The notes: generated by a model from the letters alone, not told the origin. DNA of 8,455 nucleotides from Bacillota bacterium (GCA_012799115.1 JAAZLY010000311.1:1-8455); one strand, 5' to 3'; numbered from the stretch's first letter, positions 1 to 6,740 are shown. Program-made: numbers and translations.

Positions 1-896
1 AGTTCGTCCCAGAGATGATAGTCCGTCTCTGATGTATAATCCCAAGGTCCGCAGACAATTCTCGGGCCTTCTATTTCGTCTAGATTCTCCAAAGAAGTCT
101 CCTGCAGGACGGCAAGATCTAGGTCAGGAATGATTACGTGCATGAGCCTTTCTGGATCTAGTGGATAATGGAACGCCTCCACAGCATAGCCAGCTCTCTT
201 ACCGTACTTGGCGACTATAGCGAGCATTTCTCCCTGTCCGAAGCCCGGTCCCCCCTGCAAGATGAAGCGTTGGCTCAGGTTCTTGACCAGGTTCTGAATA
301 TGGCTTACATAGCCTTCCGGCGTTAGGGCAGAGGCGAAAAGGTGCCGAACTCGGCCAGGTTCCAAGTGACCTACCCCTTCGATCATCCTTAAGATCGGTT
401 CTAGTTTAGCTTCATAGTCTCCCTGCCTTTGATTCTTGCTCATGCTGTTTCGTTCAACTTCGAGAGCGGCGGCAAAATAGCGGAAAGCGGCAGCAAAATG
501 GTTCTTCTTAATGCGTCCTGCTTTAACGATTTCATGCCGCTTTTGGTCTAGAAGATCCTTGTCCCAAAAGTCACCAAGGGCGACAATCTGATCTCTACAG
601 CCCGGCAAGTCTGCGTCGATGGTATGGGGAGCGGTTGCGTCAATTAAGGCTATGCCTAAGGCAGGAAAGTGTACTGCATCCAAAGCTCCAGGGTCGGAAC
701 TACAGAAAAAGAGTTCTTGTTCATAACCAAGATCCCCAACTGCTTCAGAAATATAGCGCATAAAGCTAGATTTTCCTGTGCCAGGCCCTCCCTTAAGGAG
801 ATAAATCCGTTTCGCCTCAGGGTCGATGATATTGTCAAAGAGTGAGTAAAAGCCCTGGCCTGAGTTACTTCCGGCAAAAAATTGTCGAGTTGCCAT
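1..896 (-). CDS. PRK06851-type P-loop ATPase, 3' end beyond window
   Basis: An open frame of 298 codons runs without a stop from ATG (896-894) off the left edge, so the C-terminus is missing. Residues 36-44 form a classic Walker A loop (GGPGTGKSS) after an N-terminal stretch MATRQFFAGSNSGQGFYSLF, which resembles the Bacillota family annotated as PRK06851, whose members are about 360-370 residues with two P-loop domains. Motifs SSDPGALDAV (66-75) and IDATAPH (85-91) also fit that family. The second domain starts near 195 (GYVSHIQNL), but its P-loop, GGPGFGQGE at 215-223, lacks the Lys and Ser/Thr needed for nucleotide binding. The function of the family is not known to me; it is probably a cytoplasmic ATPase. 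The start is supported by AGGGGG (911-906) nine bases upstream. It lies 66 bases downstream of the DUF951 gene. The family call rests on recalled motifs and is fairly secure; a biological role cannot be given. Confidence 0.85.
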   Translation of the reverse strand, partial: MATRQFFAGSNSGQGFYSLFDNIIDPEAKRIYLLKGGPGTGKSSFMRYISEAVGDLGYEQELFFCSSDPGALDAVHFPALGIALIDATAPHTIDADLPGCRDQIVALGDFWDKDLLDQKRHEIVKAGRIKKNHFAAAFRYFAAALEVERNSMSKNQRQGDYEAKLEPILRMIEGVGHLEPGRVRHLFASALTPEGYVSHIQNLVKNLSQRFILQGGPGFGQGEMLAIVAKYGKRAGYAVEAFHYPLDPERLMHVIIPDLDLAVLQETSLENLDEIEGPRIVCGPWDYTSETDYHLWDE

Positions 897-931
897 CCAA
901 GCAAACCCCCTAGTTAAGAGTCTATTTGTTC

Positions 932-960
932 ACTATATTCTAACCAGGAAGATTTGCCTA
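932..960 (-). promoter_or_regulatory. Predicted sigma-A promoter for the ATPase gene
   Basis: On the minus strand TAGGCA (960-955, four of six matches to TTGACA) is followed after 17 bases by TATAGT (937-932, five of six matches to TATAAT). Transcription would begin near 925, giving a leader of about 30 bases that contains the AGGGGG ribosome binding site. It lies just after the DUF951 stop codon, so the ATPase may be read both from here and from the DUF951 promoter. No terminator is visible between the two genes. Confidence 0.4.
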
Positions 961-962
961 AA

Positions 963-1127
963 CTACTTCACAATCTGCCTCACTAATTTATCTCTGGCCA
1001 CGAGAATCACCCGTCCACAGGTGGTGCACTTCAGGCTAGTGTCAACTCCAGGCTTGAGGACCTCCCAGCTTTGGCCGCCGCAAGCGTGCTTTTTCTTCAG
1101 GCGCAAGATTTGTCCGACGTCGTGCAT
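963..1127 (-). CDS. DUF951 family small protein, possible zinc ribbon
   Basis: A 54-residue protein starting MHDVGQILRLKKKHACGG. It matches the DUF951 pattern as I know it: an N-terminal strand (VGQILRLKKKH), a CGGQSWEVLKPGVD segment, and a second knuckle LKCTTCGRVILV. His14, Cys16, Cys34 and Cys37 could bind one zinc ion, as in a small zinc ribbon or KOW/SH3-like fold. The family is common in Bacillota, about 60-70 residues long, and has no settled function; a role in nucleic-acid or ribosome-linked work is only a guess. The start ATG is at 1127-1125, preceded by a strong AGGTGGGGAG site at 1140-1131. An extended -10 promoter sits upstream. It is divergent from the secreted foldase gene, with 114 bases between the two starts. 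Confidence 0.85.
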   Translation of the reverse strand: MHDVGQILRLKKKHACGGQSWEVLKPGVDTSLKCTTCGRVILVARDKLVRQIVK

Positions 1128-1158
1128 GTACTCCCCACCTTTTTCCTCTATTACAATT

Positions 1159-1167
1159 ATTATAGCA
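1159..1167 (-). promoter_or_regulatory. Extended -10 promoter element for DUF951
   Basis: The minus strand reads TGCTATAAT from 1167 to 1159, a perfect TATAAT preceded by the TGn extension. No good -35 hexamer is seen at 16-18 bases upstream (TAATCT at 17), which fits an extended -10 promoter that does not need one. Transcription would start near 1152, giving a leader of about 25 bases with the DUF951 ribosome binding site. I could not find an equally clear promoter on the plus strand for the foldase gene in the same interval. Confidence 0.5.
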
Positions 1168-1241
1168 TAGCTTTGTGTTAAAGATTAAAGAGGTATCCGC
1201 CAAGGAAGCGAGAATACTCAAATGATGAAGAAACAGAAAGG

Positions 1242-2129
1242 ATGAAGTTCTTGAAGAAGATTAATGTAGTACTCTTGCTTTTGATTCTAACCCTTTCCCT
1301 AATTGCTTCGCCTGCTACCCTGTTGGCTGACGAAGGGGATCAAGTCGTTGCCACAGTCAATGGCGTAGCTATTAGTAAGGATGTGTTCCAGGCTACACTA
1401 GAAGCACAATATGGTTCCTATGCCCTGCAGGAGCTAATCCAAAATGAGATAATCAGGCAGAAGGCCGACGCACTTGGAGTTTCATTTAATGCCGAAGCTT
1501 TCGCAGAAATGTATGACTTGGTGGTTAACCAGCTTGGCGGAGTGCAAGGTCTACAAATGTTCTTGCTACAGAACAACGTGACAGAAGAAGTCTTTATCGG
1601 ACAATTACAGTGGAATATGCTCCTCGACGATCTGTCCAGAGCAGAAGTTGAAGTGCCAGAAGGTGCCCTTGAAGAATTCTTCGAGCAAAACCGTTCGTAC
1701 TACGATGAACCTGAAACAGTGGAAGTAAGTCATATCCTCGTTGATACCGAAGAGGAGGCCAATGAAGTCTTGGCCCTGCTCAAAAACGGTGGCGATTTGC
1801 TAACACTTGCTAGCGAACGTTCCTTGGATCCTGGTACAGCCTCCCAGGGTGGTTATCTAGGCGTTGTTCCCCGTGGATATACAGTACCTGAGTTTGAGGA
1901 AATGGCTTTTAGTCTCCTTGTTGGCGAATGGGGAATTGCAGAAAGCAACTACGGCTGGCATGTGATTACTGTCCATACCAAGAACGAAGCTAAAGAAGCC
2001 GTTCTAGCTGATATTGCAGCTGAAGTCGAAAGAGACTACCGTGGTTCGAAGGCCCTAGACTTGCAGAGTTATTTGTACAAACTTGAGCAAGAAGCGAATG
2101 TCGAGGTTTTGTGGGCACCACAACAATAA
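1242..2129 (+). CDS. Secreted parvulin-type peptidyl-prolyl isomerase (PrsA/SurA-like foldase)
   Basis: A 295-residue protein predicted to isomerise Xaa-Pro bonds and help exported proteins fold outside the membrane. A basic start (KFLKK) and hydrophobic core at 8-22 form a signal peptide, with likely cleavage after LLA at 29. A SurA-like N-terminal helical segment (VVATVNGVAISKDVFQ, 35-50) follows, then a PpiC rotamase domain from about 158 to 247: VSHILVDT with His164, GGYLG at 203-207, AFSLLVGEW at 222-230 and NYGWHVI at 236-242. The protein has no cysteine, so unlike typical PrsA it is not a lipoprotein; it is either released or held by an uncleaved signal. AAAGG directly abuts the ATG at 1242, a poor spacing. 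The in-frame TTG at 1251 is better placed and would give a start three residues shorter, still with a full signal peptide. It appears monocistronic, ending in a terminator. Confidence 0.88.
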   Translation: MKFLKKINVVLLLLILTLSLIASPATLLADEGDQVVATVNGVAISKDVFQATLEAQYGSYALQELIQNEIIRQKADALGVSFNAEAFAEMYDLVVNQLGGVQGLQMFLLQNNVTEEVFIGQLQWNMLLDDLSRAEVEVPEGALEEFFEQNRSYYDEPETVEVSHILVDTEEEANEVLALLKNGGDLLTLASERSLDPGTASQGGYLGVVPRGYTVPEFEEMAFSLLVGEWGIAESNYGWHVITVHTKNEAKEAVLADIAAEVERDYRGSKALDLQSYLYKLEQEANVEVLWAPQQ

Positions 2130-2145
2130 TAGTTGTAGAAAAGGT

Positions 2146-2180
2146 AAACGCCCCTTCCCCATGGAAGAGGGCGTTTTTTT
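2146..2180 (+). terminator. Intrinsic terminator after the foldase gene
   Basis: The segment AACGCCC-CTTCC, loop CCAT, GGAAG-A-GGGCGTT forms a 12-bp stem with one bulged A at 2168, followed directly by a run of seven T (2174-2180). It lies 16 bases after the foldase stop. The convergent gcvPB gene ends at 2190. Read from the minus strand, the same stem is followed by TTTACCTTTTC, a weaker T tract, so it may also serve gcvPB. Confidence 0.9.
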
Positions 2181-2189
2181 GTGCTTACT

Positions 2190-3653
2190 TTAGGCTTTTT
2201 CCCAGCGTAGAATGGGTTGCCGGGCTGCCCTAGACTCGTCGAGTCTCTTCAGCGGCGTTGTATGGGGCGCCGATGTGACGAGTTCTGGGTTGGTTTCAGC
2301 CTCTTCGGCAATCGTCCGCATAACCTCGATGAACTCATCTAAGGTAGACTTTGGTTCGGTCTCCGTCGGCTCGATCATGATGGCCTCATCTACAACCATG
2401 GGGAAGTATACAGTTGGTGCATGGTACCCATAGTCTAAGAGACGCTTGGCAATGTCGAGCGTGCGAACGCCATGCCGTTCCTTCTGCCATTTACCCGATA
2501 AAACGAACTCATGCATACAGGTGCGGTCATAGGGTAGCTGGTAGACATCCTTCAGCTTGTTCATCATATAATTGGCGTGGAGGACTGCTGTTTCACTTAC
2601 TTCTCTTAATCCCTTCCCTCCATGGGACATGATGTAGGCATAAGCCCTGGCATAGACCAAGAAGTTGCCATAGAAGGAGCGTACTCTACCAATGGAGTTC
2701 TCTGGCGTAACGAAGGTATAGCGATCTCCTTCCTTTGCCACAACAGGTCCTGGCAGGAATTGTGCTAGATCTTTGCAGACCACGATGGGACCTGCGCCTG
2801 GTCCACCGCCACCATGGGGCGTGTAGAAGGTTTTGTGCAAGTTGAAGTGCACAATATCAAAGCCCATGTCGCCTGGACGGGCAATACCCATAATGGCATT
2901 GGCATTCGCGCCATCATAGTACAACAATCCGCCAGCGTCATGGATCAGCTCAGCGATTTCGCAGATATTCTCGTCAAAAAGACCAAGGGTGTTTGGATTG
3001 GTCAACATTAAACCCGCAGTGTTCGGACCTACAAGACCCTTGAGGGCTTCTACGTCTACAGCACCACGCTCGTTCGAAGGAACCTCTACGACCTTGTAGC
3101 CAACCATCGCACAACTGGCAGGATTTGTTCCATGTGCTGAGTCTGGAATAATTACTTCGTTACGATGACCTTCTCCGCGCTGTTCGTGATAGGCCTTCAT
3201 CACCATCAAACCAGTCAGCTCGCCATGTGCACCTGCTGCGGGCTGCAACGTGGTTGCATGAAGTCCCGAGATCACTGCAAGGTACTCACTGAGATTGTAG
3301 ATTAACTCCAAAGCGCCTTGAACAGTCTCTTCCGGCTGGTACGGATGGATCGCTGCAAAGCCTGGCAGGCTTGTTACATCCTCATGTACCCTAGGATTGT
3401 ACTTCATTGTACAAGAGCCAAGGGGGTAAAAGCCTACGTCGACACCATGGTTGAGTCTAGAGAGCTGGGTGTAATGGCGTACCACCTCGAGCTCGCTAAC
3501 CTCTGGAAGCGCTGGGGGTTCGTCACGGAGAAACTCGCTCGGAATAAGCTCTGTGACCGGAACCTCTGGAACATCGAGATCAGGCAAGCGATAGCCACGA
3601 CGACCAGGTGCGGAACGTTCAAAAATTAAGGGGACAAGTCTACGTTTGGTCAT
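2190..3653 (-). CDS. gcvPB: Glycine dehydrogenase (decarboxylating) subunit 2
   Basis: A 487-residue subunit 2 of the P protein, which with subunit 1 decarboxylates glycine and passes the aminomethyl group to lipoyl-GcvH. It is the PLP-binding half: the motif HFNLHKTFYTPHGGGGPGAGP (269-289) contains the Schiff-base lysine, Lys274. Further family motifs are FYPLGSCTMKYNP (75-87), QPAAGAHGELTGL (137-149), DSAHGTNPAS (171-180), YDGANANAIMG (246-256) and IEPTETE (427-433). The length equals that of Bacillota GcvPB (about 485-490), so the gene is intact. The ATG overlaps the gcvPA stop as ATGA (3653-3650), suggesting translational coupling, with AAGGGGGTTGAT inside the end of gcvPA as ribosome binding site. 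It is the last gene of the operon. The protein acts in the cytoplasm as a GcvPA/GcvPB heterotetramer in known cases. Confidence 0.97.
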   Translation of the reverse strand: MTKRRLVPLIFERSAPGRRGYRLPDLDVPEVPVTELIPSEFLRDEPPALPEVSELEVVRHYTQLSRLNHGVDVGFYPLGSCTMKYNPRVHEDVTSLPGFAAIHPYQPEETVQGALELIYNLSEYLAVISGLHATTLQPAAGAHGELTGLMVMKAYHEQRGEGHRNEVIIPDSAHGTNPASCAMVGYKVVEVPSNERGAVDVEALKGLVGPNTAGLMLTNPNTLGLFDENICEIAELIHDAGGLLYYDGANANAIMGIARPGDMGFDIVHFNLHKTFYTPHGGGGPGAGPIVVCKDLAQFLPGPVVAKEGDRYTFVTPENSIGRVRSFYGNFLVYARAYAYIMSHGGKGLREVSETAVLHANYMMNKLKDVYQLPYDRTCMHEFVLSGKWQKERHGVRTLDIAKRLLDYGYHAPTVYFPMVVDEAIMIEPTETEPKSTLDEFIEVMRTIAEEAETNPELVTSAPHTTPLKRLDESRAARQPILRWEKA

Positions 3654-4996
3654 GAAATCAACCCCCTTAGCAGATTTACATAGCTGTCAATTTCATCTTT
3701 GGTCCGGGCCTCGGTTACCGAGAATAGAACCCGTCCAGGTTGGCCAAAACGTTCAAGTGGCAAGCCACCAACAAAGCCATGTTCAGCTAAGCGCATATTG
3801 ACTTCTTCCCAGTCTACATCGCCCTCAATGACAAATTCCCTAAAGGAGGGTGCACTAAAGGGTGATGACAAACCATCAATTTCAAGCAAGCGCTGCTTCA
3901 TGTAGTTGGCCTTTTGTAGGCATTGATACCCGACGTCTTTGAAGCCTTCCTTACCCATTAAGCTGAGGTAAATGGCTGCCATGAGAGCATTCAAGGCTTG
4001 GTTGGAACAAATGTTCGAAGTCGCCTTTTCACGACGAATGTGTTGTTCCCTGGTTTGCAGTGTGAGAACGAAACCTGTTGTACCGTCTGTGTCAACGGTT
4101 TCCCCTACGACACGACCAGGCATTCTGCGAATCAGCTTGGTACCAGTGGTGGCAAAGAAACCAAGAGATGGTCCACCAAAGCCCATGGCGTTACCGAGAC
4201 TTTGGCCGTCACCGACTACAATGTCAGCACCAAGTTCGCCTGGGGACTTCAGGAGGCTCAAACTGATTGGATCCACTGCCATAACCAAGAGGGCACCGCT
4301 TTCTTCGGCAACCTTCTTAAACACGCCCACGTTCTCCAAGAGTCCAAAGAAGTTAGGCTGTTGTACAACGACACAAGCAGCTTCAGACCAGGAGATATCT
4401 TCCATCGCCTTGGCGTCTACAACTCCAGTTGCCTCATCGTAGGGCAAGTAAGCGATGGATACATTCTGACTCTCAAGGTACAAACGGACAACATCTCGCC
4501 ACTCTGGATGCAAGGAAGCAGGCAACACCACAAGCTCGCGACGTGTCGCGGCGCAGGCCATCAAGGCTGCTTCAGCCAAAGCACTGGCACCGTCGTACAT
4601 AGAAGCGTTTGATGCTTCCATACCTGTCAGCTCGCAAATGAGTGTTTGGTACTCAAAAATGCTCTGGAGTACGCCCTGGGTAATCTCTGGCTGGTAAGGT
4701 GTGTAGGCTGTCAGAAACTCGCCTCGGCCCACCAGATGTTTAATAGCACTCGGGATTAAATGGTCGTAGGAGCCTGCACCCAAGAAGGAAACGGACGACT
4801 TTAGATCGTTGTTTTTGCTAGCTAGTTCCGAAAAATGACGTACTAACTCGGCCTCAGCCAAAGGTTCAGGGAGATCGAGGTCGGTATTAAGACGCATTTG
4901 CTGAGGGATCGAAGTAAACAGATCGTCTATCTTATCCACTCCGAGGCTCTGCAGCATCTCTTTCCGTTCCTCTTGCGTTAACGGAAGATAGCGCAT
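3650..4996 (-). CDS. gcvPA: Glycine dehydrogenase (decarboxylating) subunit 1
   Basis: A 448-residue subunit 1 of the split P protein, the fold type I half that lacks the PLP lysine and builds the active site together with GcvPB. Family motifs are clear: the start MRYLPLTQEERKEML with GVDKIDDLF (19-27), SFLGAGSYDH (70-79), TAYTPYQPEITQG (96-108), NASMYDGASALAEA (130-143) and, later, GFGGPSLGFFA and the REKATSNICSNQAL segment. The length matches Bacillota GcvPA (about 445-450). The ATG lies only 2 bases after the gcvH stop; its perfect AAGGAGGT site encodes the last residues of GcvH (Lys-Glu-Val). The stop overlaps the gcvPB start. Together these point to co-translation and a fixed ratio of H, P1 and P2. 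Nothing is truncated. Confidence 0.97.
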   Translation of the reverse strand: MRYLPLTQEERKEMLQSLGVDKIDDLFTSIPQQMRLNTDLDLPEPLAEAELVRHFSELASKNNDLKSSVSFLGAGSYDHLIPSAIKHLVGRGEFLTAYTPYQPEITQGVLQSIFEYQTLICELTGMEASNASMYDGASALAEAALMACAATRRELVVLPASLHPEWRDVVRLYLESQNVSIAYLPYDEATGVVDAKAMEDISWSEAACVVVQQPNFFGLLENVGVFKKVAEESGALLVMAVDPISLSLLKSPGELGADIVVGDGQSLGNAMGFGGPSLGFFATTGTKLIRRMPGRVVGETVDTDGTTGFVLTLQTREQHIRREKATSNICSNQALNALMAAIYLSLMGKEGFKDVGYQCLQKANYMKQRLLEIDGLSSPFSAPSFREFVIEGDVDWEEVNMRLAEHGFVGGLPLERFGQPGRVLFSVTEARTKDEIDSYVNLLRGLIS

Positions 4997-4998
4997 AC

Positions 4999-5376
4999 TT
5001 AAACCTCCTTCAGAAATGCTTCATACTCCTGCTTATTCATTAAGTCACCTGTTTGAGCAACACCGTCTACCTTGATTTCTACAATCCAGCCTTGATCTAA
5101 AGGAGATTCGTTTACGAGCTCAGGACTGTCTTCGAGCTCTTCGTTGACGGCCACAACTTCACCGCTCACGGGCGAATAGACATCACTTACAGCCTTAACG
5201 GACTCAAGAGCAGCGATACCTTCGCCTTCTTCCACGGTATCACCGACGGAGGGGAGATCCACAAAGACGATATCGCCTAGCTCGTTTTGAGCATAATCGC
5301 TGATACCAATGCGGATGACATCACCTTTCACTAAAAGCCACTCATGTTCTTTGGTAAACCGTAATTGTTCACTCAT
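4999..5376 (-). CDS. gcvH: Glycine cleavage system H protein (lipoyl carrier)
   Basis: A 125-residue lipoyl-domain protein that shuttles the aminomethyl group between the P, T and L proteins. The start LRFTKEHEWL (5-14) is the family signature, and ISDYAQNELGDIVFVDLPSVG (25-45) follows. The lipoylation site is Lys61 in ALESVKAVSDVYSP, and the segment SGEVVAVNEEL belongs to the second half of the lipoyl fold. The C-terminal part (SPLDQGWIVEIKV, 90s-105) is standard. The length is normal (about 125-130). Its ATG has a strong TAGGAGG site nine bases upstream. It sits 54 bases downstream of gcvT and 2 bases before gcvPA. Lipoylation needs LplA or LipA/LipM enzymes and the cycle needs the L protein; none of these is in the window. 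Confidence 0.97.
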   Translation of the reverse strand: MSEQLRFTKEHEWLLVKGDVIRIGISDYAQNELGDIVFVDLPSVGDTVEEGEGIAALESVKAVSDVYSPVSGEVVAVNEELEDSPELVNESPLDQGWIVEIKVDGVAQTGDLMNKQEYEAFLKEV

Positions 5377-5430
5377 GATGAAACCTCCTAGTATTTTGTT
5401 TATGGCAAAAAGCAGCCGGTCTAGGTCAGA

Positions 5431-6507
5431 CTATGCCAAAAAGCGACCTTTAATAATCTTCGCCCGGACGAGCTTTTTCCTAACCTGAATTTGAATCTCC
5501 GTCTCTGGTTTTGCGTAGGCAACATCTACATAGCCCATACCGATAGGATAATCGAGCGTCGGCGAATGGGTTCCACTGGTGACTGCACCGATTTCTTCGC
5601 CTTCCAAGTTGAGTAGCGGATAACCTTGACGAGGTATTCCTTTCTCGGTGACGACAAAGGCGACGAGGCGACGCTTGACTCCTTCGTCTTTCTGTTTTTG
5701 CAGTGCGTCTTTACCAATGAAGGAAGCCTTGTCAAGCTTAACAAAGCGTGTCAGGCCAGCTTCAAGGGGAGTTGTATCTTCGCCAATATCATTTCCATAG
5801 AGGGGCATTCTTGCCTCTAGGCGCAGGCTGTCACGGGCGCCAAGTCCGATTGGTTCTACACCGTATTTTTCACCCTTTTGCAGACATTCATCCCACATTG
5901 TATCAGCCAAGGCGTTAGGGAAATAGAGTTCAAATCCATCTTCGCCCGTATATCCTGTACGCGACAAAAGAACCTTGGTTCCCTCGTAAGTGACCTCGAT
6001 GAACGTATAGTTCTTCAACTCAGCTAAGGAGATGCCGAAAATCTCTTCCACCAGGGGAGCAGATTGCGGCCCTTGGACAGCGATCAGGGTAAGCTCGTCG
6101 CTGAGATCCCGAAGGTCTGTTCCAGGCTTGAGGTTAGCTTCGATCCAGGCATAGTCTTTAGCAGCATTGGCTGCATTGACGACTAGCAAAAAGCCATCAG
6201 CTGTGCGATAGACCAAAATGTCGTCGATGATGCCGCCTTCTTCATTGGTCAGGGGACTGTATTGAATCTCCCCCTCCTTAAGTACACTGGCATCGTTGGT
6301 TGTAACGTGGTTCACGGTGTCCAGTGCACCCGGCCCAGTCAGTTCAAACTCACCCATATGAGTTAAGTCGAAAATACCAACCTTGGTCCGTACCGTATTG
6401 TGTTCCTCCAAAACTCCAACATACTGTACGGGCATCTCAAACCCTGCATAGTCCACCATCTTGGCCCCTAGGGCACGATGTCTAGCCGTTAATGGAGTTT
6501 GTTTCAA
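5431..6507 (-). CDS. gcvT: Glycine cleavage system aminomethyltransferase (T protein)
   Basis: This protein transfers the methylene group from aminomethyl-lipoyl-GcvH to tetrahydrofolate, releasing ammonia. Starting at TTG (6507-6505) it has 358 residues, close to the usual 360-370, and begins with KQTPLTARHRALGAKMVDYAGFEMP-type sequence as family members do. Motifs: FDLTHMGEF (46-54), EGGIIDDILVY (90-100) with the Asp pair 95-96 that includes the catalytic Asp, AVQGPQ, SRTGYTGEDGFELYF and GLGARDSLRLEA, the folate-binding core. The C-terminal barrel domain follows KLDKASFIGKDAL and ends in KGRFLA. The frame stays open to 6624, but neither the TTG there nor the ATG at 6525 has a ribosome binding site, and the extra residues do not look like GcvT. 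AAAGGAGA lies seven bases before the 6507 TTG. It is the first gene of the gcv operon. Confidence 0.95.
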   Translation of the reverse strand: MKQTPLTARHRALGAKMVDYAGFEMPVQYVGVLEEHNTVRTKVGIFDLTHMGEFELTGPGALDTVNHVTTNDASVLKEGEIQYSPLTNEEGGIIDDILVYRTADGFLLVVNAANAAKDYAWIEANLKPGTDLRDLSDELTLIAVQGPQSAPLVEEIFGISLAELKNYTFIEVTYEGTKVLLSRTGYTGEDGFELYFPNALADTMWDECLQKGEKYGVEPIGLGARDSLRLEARMPLYGNDIGEDTTPLEAGLTRFVKLDKASFIGKDALQKQKDEGVKRRLVAFVVTEKGIPRQGYPLLNLEGEEIGAVTSGTHSPTLDYPIGMGYVDVAYAKPETEIQIQVRKKLVRAKIIKGRFLA

Positions 6508-6514
6508 TTGTCCA

Positions 6515-6522
6515 TCTCCTTT
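6515..6522 (-). promoter_or_regulatory. Ribosome binding site that sets the gcvT TTG start
   Basis: AAAGGAGA on the minus strand is followed after seven bases by TTG at 6507-6505, whose reading frame gives the normal GcvT N-terminus (Met/Leu-KQTPL). The in-frame ATG at 6525-6523 overlaps this site and has no purine-rich site of its own, so the rare TTG is favoured. Confidence 0.75.
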
Positions 6523-6586
6523 CATTTTTTTGGTTCTCTGTCTGTCAAACACTACCTCTTTCTCCACTGGAAACCAGTTTCCTTCT

Positions 6587-6615
6587 GTCACAGATTCTTC
6601 TTCTCTGGATATAAT
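6587..6615 (+). promoter_or_regulatory. Predicted promoter for the 28-residue small gene
   Basis: GTCACA at 6587-6592 (four of six matches to TTGACA) is followed after 17 bases by a perfect TATAAT at 6610-6615. Transcription would begin near 6622, leaving a leader of about 30 bases before the small gene's ATG at 6654. The -10 overlaps the proposed -10 of the divergent gcvT promoter on the other strand, so only one polymerase could use the region at a time. Prediction from sequence only. Confidence 0.45.
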
Positions 6616-6640
6616 ATTGGGCAACGACTCGAGTCTGTAA
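6611..6640 (-). promoter_or_regulatory. Predicted promoter of the gcv operon
   Basis: On the minus strand TTACAG (6640-6635) is followed after 18 bases by TATTAT (6616-6611). Transcription would start near 6604 and give a leader of about 97 bases before the gcvT TTG. Both hexamers are imperfect, so the call is tentative. A 10-bp palindrome, GACTCGAGTC, occupies most of the -35 side of the spacer and could bind a repressor. The leader contains small hairpins (ACTGG-TTT-CCAGT) but no glycine riboswitch that I recognise. Confidence 0.35.
6626..6635. repeat. 10-bp perfect palindrome within divergent promoters
   Basis: GACTCGAGTC is a perfect palindrome placed between the -35 and -10 of the predicted gcvT promoter, and just after the predicted start point of the plus-strand small gene. 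It could be an operator that controls both. Palindromes of this size are expected by chance several times in 8 kb, so its position, not its size, is the argument. Confidence 0.3.
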
Positions 6641-6653
6641 GGGGGATATAGAC

Positions 6654-6740
6654 ATGTTCTTACTTAAGAAAATCATGGATCCCATTTTGAAAGCACGCAA
6701 CCGGACAATGATTCTAATTTGGCGCCGTAAGGGGCGCTAA
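6654..6740 (+). CDS. Putative 28-residue strongly basic small protein
   Basis: The frame MFLLKKIMDPILKARNRTMI-LIWRRKGR ends in TAA at 6738-6740. It holds nine Lys/Arg and one Asp (net charge about +8), with two short hydrophobic patches (MFLL, TMILIW), so it may be an amphipathic, membrane- or nucleic-acid-binding peptide. I do not recognise it. Support for a real gene: AAGGGGG at 6639-6645 lies eight bases before the ATG, the same style of site as used by the gcvPB, ATPase and permease genes here; a predicted promoter with a perfect TATAAT lies upstream; and a possible terminator follows. It is divergent from gcvT and lies next to the DnaA-box cluster. Short open frames arise often by chance, so expression is unproven. 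A small hairpin (GCGCC/GGCGC, 6722-6737) overlaps its last codons. Confidence 0.45.
   Translation: MFLLKKIMDPILKARNRTMILIWRRKGR

Noticed and set aside
656..904. 82-codon minus-strand frame beginning near 904
   Set aside because: It overlaps the start of the ATPase gene in another frame; the ATPase frame has clear family motifs and runs on to the window edge.
3972..4612. Open frames of 156 and 204 codons on the plus strand
   Set aside because: They lie antisense inside the intact gcvPA gene, have no ribosome binding sites or recognisable domains, and overlap one another; shadows of the real gene.
2190..4996. Glycine decarboxylase gene broken in two
   Set aside because: The two-subunit form is normal in Bacillota; both parts have full family length and the ATGA overlap is ordinary operon packing.
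6508..6604. Glycine riboswitch in the gcvT leader
   Set aside because: Only a GACAGAG-like fragment and small hairpins are present; the conserved aptamer core is not seen and the leader is too short for the usual tandem form.
6508..6624. N-terminal extension of GcvT (39 residues)
   Set aside because: No ribosome binding site for the upstream TTG or ATG, the sequence is unlike GcvT, and a predicted -10 element lies inside it.
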